From: an uncultured Spirochaetaceae bacterium
GTDB taxonomy: Bacteria > Spirochaetota > Spirochaetia > Sphaerochaetales > Sphaerochaetaceae
Reading direction: 5' to 3'
NCBI GenBank assembly: GCA_944389015.1
Contig: CALXKS010000054.1
Location: forward strand, 27,782-91,781
Length of the DNA: 64,000 nucleotides
Shown: positions 25,187 to 34,696 of the stretch, one piece after another
How positions within the stretch are numbered: position 1 is the stretch's first letter
Layout of the letters: the number at the start of each line of letters is the position of its first letter
Translations under genes and position numbers: made by a program
Notes under the pieces: generated by a model
Told to the model about the DNA's origin: nothing
The model's database searches: none
What the model saw: the letters and a program-made list of their open reading frames with translations, nothing else

Positions 25187-25214
25187 ATTATAAATCATAT
25201 ATTATATGAGTCAA
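25187..25214 (-). promoter_or_regulatory. Strong promoter of the HMGL-carboxyltransferase-cyclase operon with palindrome in the spacer
   Basis: On the minus strand TTGACT (25209-25214), a 16-bp spacer and TATAAT (25187-25192). The 13-bp palindrome CATATATTATATG (25196-25208) fills the spacer, and TGATT-ATA-AATCA (25185-25197) covers the -10. Both are suitable operators for the divergent GntR protein. Confidence 0.75.
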
Positions 25215-25352
25215 TAAATATATTATTTCGCTTTTTCCACAGGCCTCGAACCTGAAAGAACTTGTCTAAATGCGGTTAAAATTGATTAGATGAATGGACG
25301 GAATCGCTTATCCTAACTAAAGGAAGCCGGCAGACCTATAAAGGAGTTCAGA

Positions 25353-26018
25353 ATGGATAAAACGCCCAAGAAATCTAAACGGGAAATAGTATATGAATAT
25401 ATTCTCAGGCAATTCATGGCAAAGGAATACAAATCCGGTGATCATCTCAATATTTCCCAGCTTGCATCTGAATGCCATGTAAGCGAAATCCCTGTAAGGG
25501 AAGCACTGAGACAGCTTGAGGGCGATGGATACGTGGTCTTCTCTTCGAATCAGGGAGCATTTGCCGCAGGGATCAACCACATGGATGTATTCCAGCTGAT
25601 ACAGGTCAAAGCTGTATTGGAAGGATTTGCATCAAGGCTGGCTCTCAGCTATCTCAAGAAAAATGATATCAATGAGCTCAAACGGCTGAATGCAGAGATG
25701 AAGGATGCTTTGAACAGGAATGCAACAGAAGAGTATTCCAAGCTGAATATACAATTCCATGAGCTCATCTGTCTAAACTGCGGCAATGCGACACTGATCA
25801 AGCTTCTGGAAAATCTATGGAGACGAAGCGAGATAACAAAACAGGTATTCTTTGGCAGTCCGGTACGCATGAAAGAATCCAATGCAGAGCATGAACAGAT
25901 TATCAGGCTGATTGAGGACCGGGATTACAATGGTCTGGAGAACTACATCAGGATGCACAAAATGCAGACAGCATCCTACTGGCTCATCGGAAACGTGAAC
26001 GTACCAGAAGAGTCCTGA
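25353..26018 (+). CDS. GntR-family regulator, FCD (FadR) subgroup
   Basis: 221 residues. N-terminal winged helix (about 10-75) with LNISQLASECHVSEIPVREALRQLE (read with breaks), then an all-helical FCD ligand domain (about 85-215) with conserved metal-site residues in NIQFHELI and EHEQII. FCD regulators respond to organic acids and usually repress. AAGGAG precedes the start. Divergent from the HMGL-like operon, whose promoter spacer holds a perfect palindrome; this protein is the obvious candidate to bind it. Confidence 0.92.
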   Translation: MDKTPKKSKREIVYEYILRQFMAKEYKSGDHLNISQLASECHVSEIPVREALRQLEGDGYVVFSSNQGAFAAGINHMDVFQLIQVKAVLEGFASRLALSYLKKNDINELKRLNAEMKDALNRNATEEYSKLNIQFHELICLNCGNATLIKLLENLWRRSEITKQVFFGSPVRMKESNAEHEQIIRLIEDRDYNGLENYIRMHKMQTASYWLIGNVNVPEES

Positions 26019-26048
26019 ATCATATCAGCTTTACCATTCCCTGCCGGA

Positions 26049-26888
26049 TCATTTTCCTTCCAGCCAGAGCAGACGCTTTTCCATCATCTGTCTGGCAAAT
26101 GGTGTCCGCCAGAGAAAGTCATAGCCATGGACTGTGCCCTTGGTTTCAGAAAGCTCTACAGAAGCACCAGCCAAGGAAAGCTCTGAGGCTATCATCATAC
26201 CCTCATCATGCAGAGGATCATATTCAGCTGTCTCGACAAATACCCTGCCGATTCCTGACAGATCATATGCAGGCACGGTCTGACCTTCAAGATAATGCCT
26301 GGCCATCCACCGGTTATTCATGCTGTTCCACATTGGAGCCGAGACATATCTTCTCATGGACTCAGTCTCTTCCGAAGGCATTACAACCGGATATATCAGC
26401 ATCAGATCCGGTTTATTCTTCATTGCCGATGCAGTATGAATGGCAAGAAATCCTCCTGCACTATCTCCTTCGATTACAGAGAGATCCGGAATGCTACTGG
26501 CAAGCACTATGAGCTTATCAAGAGCCTCGGGGTGGTGATGGAACGGCAGAAGAGGATAATCCGGCATGATTACACAGTACCCCGCTTTCGCATATTGGGA
26601 AGCATTCTTCTTATGGTACGGCGCTGCCGGACTGGAAAAAGCTCCTCCATGGATTTTCAGCAGCGTTCCCCTATCCTGACAATCCGAAATGAAGATACTG
26701 CACTTCATACCGCATATACTCCGTATTTCCTCTTTCACTCCTGATACAGGCTGGATGAATGGAAGAATATAACGGAGAACATGGGAAAACAGGGCAAATG
26801 CGGAGTTCATGCGGTAGTGCATGAATCTGAGTATCCTTATATCCCTCTGAAGCTCCATAGATCCCTTCCGATATGGAAAAATCCCCAT
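26049..26888 (-). CDS. Alpha/beta hydrolase, hormone-sensitive lipase (acetyl esterase) family
   Basis: 279 residues. Oxyanion-hole motif LKIHGGAF and nucleophile elbow EGDSAGGF are the HSL-family pair; the remaining triad members are probably the Asp of ETAEYDPLHDE and the His of KGTVHGYDF. Cytoplasmic (no signal peptide). It starts about 18 bp after argD and may be read from the arginine operon. A deacetylating esterase next to the N-acetyl-ornithine pathway is suggestive, but this family acts on esters, so no link to arginine synthesis is claimed. An alternative ATG ten codons downstream (26858) has a better ribosome site (GGAAGGGAT). Confidence 0.8.
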   Translation of the reverse strand: MGIFPYRKGSMELQRDIRILRFMHYRMNSAFALFSHVLRYILPFIQPVSGVKEEIRSICGMKCSIFISDCQDRGTLLKIHGGAFSSPAAPYHKKNASQYAKAGYCVIMPDYPLLPFHHHPEALDKLIVLASSIPDLSVIEGDSAGGFLAIHTASAMKNKPDLMLIYPVVMPSEETESMRRYVSAPMWNSMNNRWMARHYLEGQTVPAYDLSGIGRVFVETAEYDPLHDEGMMIASELSLAGASVELSETKGTVHGYDFLWRTPFARQMMEKRLLWLEGK

Positions 26889-26906
26889 CAGGGATTCTTC
26901 CGTTCT

Positions 26907-28088
26907 CTATAGTTCAGATAATGCCTCATCGACTATCGCAGCCGCTTTGTCTATATCAGCTATGGTTGCGATAAGAGGAGGAACGAAGCGAAGGACCGTG
27001 TATCCGGCAGAGCATACCAGAAGACCTTTATCCATGCACTTCGAAATCACATCGCGCGGAGACACAGAGAGATCCAGTCCCTGCATGAAGCCCATGCCGC
27101 GTACGCCTGTGACTTTATCAGGATGCACTGCAGCGATCTCCTCAAGCTTCTTCGTCAGATACTCTCCATTGGCCTTGACTGCCTCGGAAAGGGATGGAAG
27201 CTTTGAAAGCAGAACCTCGGCAAGGGCAGCAGCAGCCACATTGCCTCCGAATGTAGCAGCATGATCACCAGGCTGGAATACATCGGCAGCTTTCCCGAAA
27301 GCAAGGCACGCACCCATCGGAAGACCGCCACCAAGCGCCTTGGCAGATGTCAGGAGATCAGGGGTTACGCCATAGTTCTGGAAGCAGAACGGCTTGCCGG
27401 TCCTTCCAAGACCGCACTGGACCTCATCGAAGATAAGAAGCATATCATTCTCATCACAGAGCTTCCGAAGCCCTTCGAGGAATGCCTTATCGCCTGGGAT
27501 TATCCCCCCTTCCCCCTGAAGCGGTTCAGCAATGATAGCGGCTGTATCACCATCAATCAGTGCTTTGACCGAATCGAGGTCATTGTACCTGGCATAAACA
27601 ACCCCAGGGAGCATCGGGGCAAAGCCCTTATGGTACTTCTCCTGGCCTGTTACAGTTATCGCGCCATAAGTCCTTCCATGGAATGAATGCTCAAATGAGA
27701 TTATCGTGCTGCGGCCTTTTGCTGAGCCGTATTTCCTTGCGATCTTCAGAGCAGCCTCATTGGCCTCCGCTCCGCTATTGCAGAAGAACACCCTGTCCGA
27801 CCCTGCAAGCTCATTAAGCATCGCTGCAGCATGGACAGCATGGCTGTTGTAGTAAAGATTGGATGTATGATAGACACCGGCCTCCATGACGCTCTGAAGG
27901 GCTTTCTTCTCATCCTCATCACCGTAGCCGAGGGCATTGACTGCGATTCCTGCTACGAAATCCAGATACTCCCTGCCATCCTCATCTTTCACATACATGC
28001 CCTTTCCTGACTTTATCGCTATCGGGAACTGTGCATAGTTGTGCATGTAATTGCAGCCTGCAAGCTCTATGATTTCCTTATTTGACAT
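26907..28088 (-). CDS. argD: Acetylornithine aminotransferase
   Basis: Fourth step of ornithine synthesis: N-acetylglutamate semialdehyde plus glutamate to N-acetylornithine, PLP-dependent. 393 residues. Class-III aminotransferase features: FVAGIAVNALGYG, FCNSGAEANEAALKIARK, the Asp-Glu-Val-Gln (DEVQCGLGRTG) that contacts the pyridine ring, and the PLP lysine in TSAKALGGGLPMG. Its start overlaps argB by 11 bp. Confidence 0.94.
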   Translation of the reverse strand: MSNKEIIELAGCNYMHNYAQFPIAIKSGKGMYVKDEDGREYLDFVAGIAVNALGYGDEDEKKALQSVMEAGVYHTSNLYYNSHAVHAAAMLNELAGSDRVFFCNSGAEANEAALKIARKYGSAKGRSTIISFEHSFHGRTYGAITVTGQEKYHKGFAPMLPGVVYARYNDLDSVKALIDGDTAAIIAEPLQGEGGIIPGDKAFLEGLRKLCDENDMLLIFDEVQCGLGRTGKPFCFQNYGVTPDLLTSAKALGGGLPMGACLAFGKAADVFQPGDHAATFGGNVAAAALAEVLLSKLPSLSEAVKANGEYLTKKLEEIAAVHPDKVTGVRGMGFMQGLDLSVSPRDVISKCMDKGLLVCSAGYTVLRFVPPLIATIADIDKAAAIVDEALSEL

Positions 28089-28962
28089 TCTTCACCTCCG
28101 GTGTGACCATCGTTCCGATTCCATCTGCTGTGAATATCTCGAGAAGCATTGAATGAGGAAGCCTGCCATCAAGCACATGGACCGTATTGACGCCCTTTGA
28201 GAGCGCATCAAGGCAGCATTCCACCTTAGGTATCATACCTCCATTGATTGTACCATCGGCAATCATATCGATAGCTTCCTTGGCATTCATGCGCCTTATG
28301 ATCGTCGATGGATCATCCTTATCGCGGAGGATGCCTTCAACATCGGTAAGGAATACAAGCTTCTGTGCATTGAGAGCTCCTGCGATAGCGGAAGCAGCAT
28401 AGTCTGCATTGATATTATATGTCTGGGAATATGCATCGACACCCACAGGGGATATGACAGGAACATATCCCGCATCAAGAAGCGTCTCGATGAGATGGAT
28501 ATCAACCTTCGATATCTCCCCGACGAATCCAAGATCACGGCCTTTGTCGTCGATCTTCTTCTTTGCCTGAAGAGTATGGCCATCCTTTCCATTGATGCTG
28601 CAGGCCTCGACTCCTACCGACTCAAGGTTCTCCACAAGGCTCTTGCCGATCGATCCTGAGAGGACCATCTCCGCAACCCCTGCAGTCTCAGCATCGGTAA
28701 CCCGCAGACCATCAACGAACTTCGTCTCCTTGCCAAGCCTGTCAAGAAGAGCGGTTATCTCCTTGCCACCGCCATGGACGATCACAGGTTTCAATCCGAT
28801 ATACTTGAGAAGCGCGATATCCTTTATGACTGATTTCTTCAGCTTCTCATCAACCATAGCAGAGCCACCGTATTTCACGACAACAGTCGTACCTGCGAAC
28901 TTTCTTATGTATGGGATAGCCTCAATGAGCACATCCGCTTTAGCTCTTTCCTTCTCGTACAT
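28078..28962 (-). CDS. argB: Acetylglutamate kinase
   Basis: Phosphorylates N-acetylglutamate. 294 residues from the ATG with GGAG 5 nt upstream (a longer reading would overlap argJ). Amino-acid-kinase motifs: VVVKYGGSAM near residue 27, VIVHGGGKEI, and the substrate loop NINADYAASAIAGAL. The N-terminal helix before KYGG is the segment that in arginine-sensitive enzymes forms a hexamer, so feedback inhibition by arginine is plausible. Confidence 0.94.
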   Translation of the reverse strand: MYEKERAKADVLIEAIPYIRKFAGTTVVVKYGGSAMVDEKLKKSVIKDIALLKYIGLKPVIVHGGGKEITALLDRLGKETKFVDGLRVTDAETAGVAEMVLSGSIGKSLVENLESVGVEACSINGKDGHTLQAKKKIDDKGRDLGFVGEISKVDIHLIETLLDAGYVPVISPVGVDAYSQTYNINADYAASAIAGALNAQKLVFLTDVEGILRDKDDPSTIIRRMNAKEAIDMIADGTINGGMIPKVECCLDALSKGVNTVHVLDGRLPHSMLLEIFTADGIGTMVTPEVKNVK

Positions 28963-28963
28963 T

Positions 28964-30175
28964 TCAGCTCCTGTAATCTCCATTGATCTTCACATAGTCA
29001 TATGTAAGATCACAGCCCCATGCCTGAGCAGAGGCATCCCCCTGATGGCAATCCGCCACTGCTGTGATTTCCTTTTCAGAAAGGATCTTCTTTGCTTCTG
29101 CCTCATCAAAGTGGACAGGCTCTCCACCCTTCACAACCTGTATTGTCCCAGCAGGAGAGGTGAAAGACAGATCGACAAGAGAGGGGTCGAATTCAGCACC
29201 GGAATACCCCATGGCGCAGAGAATACGTCCCCAGTTCGCATCAGCTCCGAAGAATGCTGCCTTGACAAGAGAGGAAGATACCACTGATCTTGCCAGGATC
29301 TTCGCATCCTTCTTCGTCAGCGCATTCTCCACATCCATCTCAATGAATCTCGTAGCACCCTCTCCATCACGGGCAAGATAGCGGGCGAGTGTTCCGAGCA
29401 CATATCTGAAAGTCTCTTCGAACAGTGCCCACTCCTCTGTTCCCGGCTTTATCGGATCATTCCCTGCAAGCCCATTGGCAAGCACCAGAACCGTATCATT
29501 GGTAGAGGTATCGCCATCTACTGATATCATGTTGTAGGTATCATCAACAGTCTCCCCGAGAAGAGACTGAAGATCCTCCTTGGCAATTGCTGCATCGGTT
29601 GTTATGAATGAAAGCGTCGTCGCCATGTTCGGATGTATCATGCCGGATCCCTTCGACATTCCGCCTATCGTCACAGTCTTCCCATTGATGGATACGGATG
29701 CTGCTGCCTCTTTCGGAAAAGTATCTGTCGTGATAATCGCTTCAGCCGCACTGTGCCCATCGGAAGATAGAGATGGGACAAGCATTGAGATCCCTTTCCT
29801 TATCTTATCCATATCGAGCGGAACACCGATTACTCCCGTCGATGCGACAAAGACCTCATCCTGCTTTATTCCCAGCAGTTCTGCAGCATATGCTGCACTA
29901 TCCCCTGCATCCTTCAATCCTCTTTCAGCAGTACATGCATTGGCACTACCGCTGTTGACGACAACTGCTCTATGCCTGGGCTCCTTCAGTATCTTCATAT
30001 CCCAGAGAACAGGAGCCGCCTTGACCTTGTTCGTAGTGAAAGCACCGGCTGCGGCAGCATCTGCGACCGATACGATCATAGCCATATCCTTCTTCTGCTT
30101 CTTCAGCCCTGCATGAATACCTGCTGCAAGAAAACCTTTCGGGGAAGTCACCCCTCCATTATCTATAACTTCCAT
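28964..30175 (-). CDS. argJ: Bifunctional ornithine acetyltransferase / N-acetylglutamate synthase
   Basis: Recycles the acetyl group from acetylornithine to glutamate (and in bifunctional forms also uses acetyl-CoA). 403 residues. The self-cleavage site is at Ala185-Thr186 in HPNMATTLSF; Thr186 becomes the N-terminal nucleophile of the beta chain. STGVIG and the preceding GSANA loop form the oxyanion region. The start chosen (MEVIDNGG) has AAGGAA 9 nt before it. A cyclic arginine pathway is implied, since no separate argA or argE is seen. Confidence 0.94.
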   Translation of the reverse strand: MEVIDNGGVTSPKGFLAAGIHAGLKKQKKDMAMIVSVADAAAAGAFTTNKVKAAPVLWDMKILKEPRHRAVVVNSGSANACTAERGLKDAGDSAAYAAELLGIKQDEVFVASTGVIGVPLDMDKIRKGISMLVPSLSSDGHSAAEAIITTDTFPKEAAASVSINGKTVTIGGMSKGSGMIHPNMATTLSFITTDAAIAKEDLQSLLGETVDDTYNMISVDGDTSTNDTVLVLANGLAGNDPIKPGTEEWALFEETFRYVLGTLARYLARDGEGATRFIEMDVENALTKKDAKILARSVVSSSLVKAAFFGADANWGRILCAMGYSGAEFDPSLVDLSFTSPAGTIQVVKGGEPVHFDEAEAKKILSEKEITAVADCHQGDASAQAWGCDLTYDYVKINGDYRS

Positions 30176-30188
30176 AACACTATTCCTT

Positions 30189-31223
30189 TCAGAAAGCAGC
30201 ACCTGCTGCCCTCTCAAGTCCTTCGGTCTCTTTCCGGCCGAAAACTATATTCATATTCTGCACTGCCTGACCGGCAGCTCCTTTGACAAGATTATCGATA
30301 GCTCCAATAGCGATTATGTTCCCGGTACGCTTATCAAGCCTGAAGCTGATATCCACCATATTCGTGCCTTTGACATACTTTGTCTCAGGAAGATCATCTG
30401 AAACCCTTATGAATGGTTCTCCCTGATACATTCCATATGCCTTTCTTATATCCTCTTCTGCAACACCAGCCTTAAGACGCGCATAGCAGCAGGAAAGAAT
30501 ACCGCGATTCATCGGAACAAGATGCGGAGTGAACTGAAGGAGTATATTATGTCCTGCTGCAAGAGAGAGCTCCTGCTCGATCTCAGGTGTATGCCGGTGG
30601 GAAGCGACGCCATAGGCCTTGATGCTCTCATTAACCTCGCAGAACATCGAGCCAAGCTTCTCTCCCCTGCCTGCTCCCGATGTGCCGCTCTTCGCATCAA
30701 CCACTATCGTGGAGGTATCTATGAGATCATTCCTCACCAGCGGATAGAGAGTGAGGATCGTGCATGTTGTATAGCAGCCGGGATTGGCGATGAGCCTCTT
30801 TCCCTTTATATCCTCTCTATGGATCTCGGGAAGCCCATATACCGCTTCATCCAGAAGCTCCGGGTGCTTATGCTCCTTTCTGTACCATGCTTCATAGACA
30901 GCAGCATCGTGAAGGCGGAAGTCAGCACCCAGGTCGATCACAACGCATTTTTCCAGAAGCTCCGGTGTTACGGCCTCGCTTGCTATCCCCGCTGGAAGTG
31001 CCATGAAAAGCACATCGGCATTCTCAGCGGCCTTTGATACATCATCCTCTGAAAGAGTCATATCGCAGACAGTGCGCATTCCTGGATAGATATCAGAGAA
31101 CTTCTTACCCGCATACGAGTGCGATGCAAGATAGACAATCTCCACGTCAGGATGACCTGAGAGAATCCTTACAAGCTCAGCTCCTGCATAACCAGTTGCA
31201 CCTAAAACCGCCGCTTTGATCAT
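30189..31223 (-). CDS. argC: N-acetyl-gamma-glutamyl-phosphate reductase
   Basis: Third step of ornithine synthesis. 344 residues from an ATG with GGAGG 5 nt upstream; 36 extra in-frame codons upstream run through the promoter and are rejected. Rossmann start VLGATGYAGAEL and catalytic Cys150 in ANPGCYTTC. First gene of argC-argJ-argB-argD, with 13 bp to argJ. Two ARG-box-like sites and a TATAAT lie directly upstream. Confidence 0.95.
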   Translation of the reverse strand: MIKAAVLGATGYAGAELVRILSGHPDVEIVYLASHSYAGKKFSDIYPGMRTVCDMTLSEDDVSKAAENADVLFMALPAGIASEAVTPELLEKCVVIDLGADFRLHDAAVYEAWYRKEHKHPELLDEAVYGLPEIHREDIKGKRLIANPGCYTTCTILTLYPLVRNDLIDTSTIVVDAKSGTSGAGRGEKLGSMFCEVNESIKAYGVASHRHTPEIEQELSLAAGHNILLQFTPHLVPMNRGILSCCYARLKAGVAEEDIRKAYGMYQGEPFIRVSDDLPETKYVKGTNMVDISFRLDKRTGNIIAIGAIDNLVKGAAGQAVQNMNIVFGRKETEGLERAAGAAF

Positions 31224-31237
31224 ACAACCTCCGTGAT

Positions 31238-31296
31238 ACAGCATAATTATACATAAAAATCCGATTATTGCTACTATCTCTGCATAAATATTTAAT
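31238..31296 (-). promoter_or_regulatory. Promoter of argCJBD with two ARG-box-like operators
   Basis: TATAAT on the minus strand at 31246-31251. Two 18-bp sites fit the ArgR consensus TNTGNATWWWWATNCANA with two mismatches each: 31238-31255, covering the -10, and 31279-31296, upstream; centres are 41 bp apart, about four helical turns. Arginine repression by an ArgR encoded elsewhere is predicted. Confidence 0.55.
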
Positions 31297-31342
31297 AATA
31301 TCGTATAAAACGCAAGCAAATATACACTCAATATTCAAAACA

Positions 31343-31372
31343 GGAGGGAACTATACCAATGCTTTTCCCTCT
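31343..31372 (-). terminator. Possible terminator after metA
   Basis: GAGGGAA and TTCCCTC can pair across 14 nt, and the minus-strand tail is CCTGTTTTG. Weak. Confidence 0.4.
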
Positions 31373-31450
31373 CCATGTTTCTCTGCAGCTCCTTTCTCAA
31401 TCAAATTGGAAATAGTGCTTCCCTGAAAAGAGATGGACAATAGCCATCAG

Positions 31451-32380
31451 CTACTGCTCATCCCCTTTCAGCTCTGCAAGATCGTATGGTGTCGTCTGAT
31501 AGACAAAGTAGTTCAGCCAGTTGGAATACAGGAGATTCGCATGGCTTCTCCATCTCACAATAGGCGGGTTCTCCGGATCATCCATAGGAAAGTAGTTCTC
31601 CGGGACCGGGGTATCCAGTCCAGCGTTCCTATCTCTGAGGTATTCGTTCTTCAGAGTATCGGCATCGTATTCAGAGTGCCCTGAGATGAATATCTGACGG
31701 CCATTGGCGGTCATGGCCGCATATATTCCTGCCTCGGGAGAAGAAGCAAGGATCTTCAGCTTCGGCTCACGGAACATGGCCTCCGTATCGCTTGCCGTGT
31801 AGCGGGAGTGAGGAACGAAGAACACATCATCGAAACCTCTGAGAAGCACGGGATTCCTGTATATGACCTTATGCGGATATACTCCGAAGAGCTTCTTCCC
31901 AAGCTCATGCTTGCCTATTCCGAAATGGTAATATAGACCGGCCTGCGCTCCCCAGCAGATATGGAATGTCGAATGGACATGGCTCTTGGACCATTCCATG
32001 ATCTTGCAGAGCTCTTCCCAGTATGAGACCTTCTCAAAAGGAAGATTCTCAACAGGTGCTCCTGTTATGACCATCCCATCGAAGTTCTCCTCAGCGACAT
32101 CCCTGAAGACTTTGTAGAATGAAAGCATATGCTCCGCCGGCGTATGCTTCGGCACATGGCTCTCAACCTGCAGAAGCGTCAGCTCAACCTGAAGCGGAGT
32201 ATTACCGAGAAGCCGTGAGAGCTGGGTCTCCGTCGTTATCTTCGTAGGCATCAGATTCAGAAGGAGAATCCGGAGAGGACGCATATCCTGTGTACGCGCC
32301 CTTTTCTCGGTCATTACGAAAATGTTCTCATTCTCAAGGACTTCCCTTGCAGGAAGCCTGTCGGGAATCTTTATAGGCAT
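31451..32380 (-). CDS. metA: Homoserine O-acetyltransferase of the MetA family
   Basis: Activates homoserine for methionine synthesis. 309 residues, class-I glutamine-amidotransferase-like fold. Catalytic Cys142 is in [10 protein letters not shown]; the His of the triad is in SGHSEYD. Residue 111, in GAPVE, is glutamate. In this family Glu111 marks enzymes that use acetyl-CoA and Gly111 those using succinyl-CoA, so the name 'succinyltransferase' would mislead. The neighbour metY, which uses O-acetylhomoserine, agrees. It overlaps metY by 10 bp. Confidence 0.93.
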   Translation of the reverse strand: MPIKIPDRLPAREVLENENIFVMTEKRARTQDMRPLRILLLNLMPTKITTETQLSRLLGNTPLQVELTLLQVESHVPKHTPAEHMLSFYKVFRDVAEENFDGMVITGAPVENLPFEKVSYWEELCKIMEWSKSHVHSTFHICWGAQAGLYYHFGIGKHELGKKLFGVYPHKVIYRNPVLLRGFDDVFFVPHSRYTASDTEAMFREPKLKILASSPEAGIYAAMTANGRQIFISGHSEYDADTLKNEYLRDRNAGLDTPVPENYFPMDDPENPPIVRWRSHANLLYSNWLNYFVYQTTPYDLAELKGDEQ

Positions 32381-33648
32381 GCCTTGAATGCCTCTTCGAT
32401 ATCACTGATGATATCCTTCTTATCCTCGATGCCGACGGAGAATCTGACGAATCCGGGCTCAATGCCGGCTTTCCTCAGCATATCATCCGAAAGCTGCCTG
32501 TGCGTTGTCGATGCAGGATTGAGCACACATGTGCGTACATCGGCGACATGGACTACGATAGCAGCGAGCTTCAATGCATTCATGAATGCCATGGCCTTCT
32601 CCCTGCCGCCTTTCACGCAGAATGAGACGACGCCTGATGAAAGGCCATCCTTAAGATAACGTACTGCTCTTGAATGCTCTTTATCATCTGCCAGTCCTGG
32701 ATAGCTGACACTCTCGACAATATCGGTCCTTGACTTAAGATACTCCGCTACCGCAAGAGCATTCTCAGAGTGCCTTCTGATACGCAGGCTCAGTGTCTCA
32801 AGGCCATTGTTGATAAGGAAAGCGGCAATAGGCTGCACTGTCGTACCGAGATCCCGCATAAGCTGGGTCCTTGCCTTTGTGATATAAGCAGCCCGGCCGA
32901 ACTGCTTTGCATATACAACTCCATGATAGGACTCATCAGGTTCTGTAAGCTCCGGATACTTCCCATCCTTTGTCCAGTCAAAAGCACCGCCATCGACAAT
33001 GACACCTCCGACGACCTCCGCATGTCCATCCATATATTTGGTAGTTGAATGGACAACTATATCCGCACCAAAGGCAATAGGATTGCAGAGAACCGGGGTC
33101 GCGAATGTATTATCGATGATCACGGGAACACCCTTGCTGTGGACAAGAGGAACATACCTATCAAAGTCGAAGACCTCAAGGGAAGGATTCGCTATGGTCT
33201 CCCCGAAGAAGCAGCGGGTCCTATCATCGAAAAGAGACAGAAACTCCTCATCGGACATATCCGATGTGGCAACACGGGCCTCGATTCCCATGCGCTTCAT
33301 CGTCACAAGGAACAGATTCGTAGTCCCTCCGTAGAGATTCGACATCATAACGAAGTTATCACCGGATGATGCTATATTGAAAACAGATATGAAAGATGCA
33401 GCCTGGCCCGATGATGTCATCATCGCACCGACTCCCCCCTCAAGTTCCGCGATCTTGCTCTCTACATACTCAACTGTCGGATTGGATATCCTGGTATACA
33501 TATGGCCTGGCGACTCAAGATCGAAAAGCTTCGCCAGTTCCTCAGCTGAATCATATTTATACGTCGTACTCTGATAGATAGGAAGGACCCTGGGCTCGCT
33601 GTTTCCCGGCTTATACCCTCCCTGAATGCATATTGTGTCTTTTTCCAT
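32371..33648 (-). CDS. metY: O-acetylhomoserine sulfhydrylase
   Basis: PLP enzyme that makes homocysteine from O-acetylhomoserine and sulfide. 425 residues, the length of the MetY branch of the Cys/Met metabolism family (longer than MetB/MetC). Seen: [25 protein letters not shown] and the PLP lysine in [12 protein letters not shown]. It precedes metA on the same transcript, giving the direct-sulfhydrylation route to homocysteine. Confidence 0.92.
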   Translation of the reverse strand: MEKDTICIQGGYKPGNSEPRVLPIYQSTTYKYDSAEELAKLFDLESPGHMYTRISNPTVEYVESKIAELEGGVGAMMTSSGQAASFISVFNIASSGDNFVMMSNLYGGTTNLFLVTMKRMGIEARVATSDMSDEEFLSLFDDRTRCFFGETIANPSLEVFDFDRYVPLVHSKGVPVIIDNTFATPVLCNPIAFGADIVVHSTTKYMDGHAEVVGGVIVDGGAFDWTKDGKYPELTEPDESYHGVVYAKQFGRAAYITKARTQLMRDLGTTVQPIAAFLINNGLETLSLRIRRHSENALAVAEYLKSRTDIVESVSYPGLADDKEHSRAVRYLKDGLSSGVVSFCVKGGREKAMAFMNALKLAAIVVHVADVRTCVLNPASTTHRQLSDDMLRKAGIEPGFVRFSVGIEDKKDIISDIEEAFKACL

Positions 33649-33664
33649 AGAAGGATATTAGCAC

Positions 33665-34522
33665 TCAGGGAATATCCTCAACAACAGTCTCAGGGGCCTT
33701 CAGGAGCTCTTCCGGGTTCTGGAAATACTTTTTCAGCAGCTTCATTGCGGAAGCATAGTAGAATCCATCGCATATGCGCTCGTCGAGATTCGCTATGATA
33801 TCTATCACTCTGTGCTTGGTAACCGTGCCATCGTCATTGGCTACTATCTGATAGCGCTTGGCTCCGAATGCGATGAACACAGGAACATTGCCGAAGTTAT
33901 ACAGATGATGGACTATCGGAGGAATATTCAGCGATGCCATATTTGTTATGAACATAGATCCATGGAACGGAGAGACATCCACTATCGCACGCGGAAGAAG
34001 ACCGAAATAGTCAAGGAACTTGAGGAAGGCAATGGTGAATTTCTTTATCAGGCCGGGGATATAGCAGATGATACGTGCGGTCTTATCCATGCCATTCTCA
34101 TCCTCTTCCATGACCTTCGTATAGAGCTCTGTCCATTTATTGTAGACATCAATAAGGGTATCCGTAGGTTCCAGCCTCAGCTTTACCGAGGTATCAGCAG
34201 CATCGATGCTCATCTTACGCTTGACGATTATGTTTATGACAATCCCGTTTCTGGCATAGATCTTCTGCCCTCTTATGAATCTGTTCACACCAGGTCGCTG
34301 GCTCAGTGCCCTGATATAGGCTGCAAGAAGAACATGGAGGATCCCTATCGATACATACCCTTCAGAACGGAGCTTTCTTATAAGGTTCTCCGCCCCGCTG
34401 ACATCAACATATGTTGCTATGCTGTTCTGGCTATCATTACGCTCCACCATTATATAGGGAATAATCATGTTGTACGGAGAGAGCGTTCTGATCCGTCTTC
34501 CTTCCTTTTCTCTCTTTCCCAT
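33665..34522 (-). CDS. Lipoyl-less 2-oxo-acid dehydrogenase E2-like acyltransferase domain protein
   Basis: 285 residues resembling only the catalytic (CAT-fold) domain of E2 acyltransferases; there is no lipoyl or E3-binding domain. The C-terminal DERICDGFYYA aligns with the E2 motif DHRxxDG, so the catalytic His is replaced by Glu. The SPFHGSMFITNMAS segment corresponds to the E2 core strand with the transition-state Ser/Asn region. It may use CoA differently or be inactive. It lies 16 bp before metY and may be co-transcribed with metY-metA. A TATCAT box ends about 9 nt before the ATG, which lacks a good ribosome site. Confidence 0.65.
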   Translation of the reverse strand: MGKREKEGRRIRTLSPYNMIIPYIMVERNDSQNSIATYVDVSGAENLIRKLRSEGYVSIGILHVLLAAYIRALSQRPGVNRFIRGQKIYARNGIVINIIVKRKMSIDAADTSVKLRLEPTDTLIDVYNKWTELYTKVMEEDENGMDKTARIICYIPGLIKKFTIAFLKFLDYFGLLPRAIVDVSPFHGSMFITNMASLNIPPIVHHLYNFGNVPVFIAFGAKRYQIVANDDGTVTKHRVIDIIANLDERICDGFYYASAMKLLKKYFQNPEELLKAPETVVEDIP

Positions 34523-34696
34523 CTTCTACGATGATACCCCTGATTCCCGATATTATCCAGCAATACCGTTTCCCTGTGATGAATATTCTGGTCCCAGGTC
34601 CTTATTTCCGGAGCACAGGGCCTATTACTATGTTGAACTGATGAAGATCAGCTGCGGATACTTTGCTTATTGCCATTATTGCGCTAAAAAGAAGAT

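Noticed and set aside
29580..30116. 178-residue plus-strand reading opposite argJ
   Set aside because: Antisense shadow of a well-conserved gene; Ala/Ser-rich product from the complementary codons.
33649..34696. SAM riboswitch or T-box before the methionine genes
   Set aside because: Only 16 bp separate metY from the upstream gene, and the leader of that gene shows no matching conserved core.
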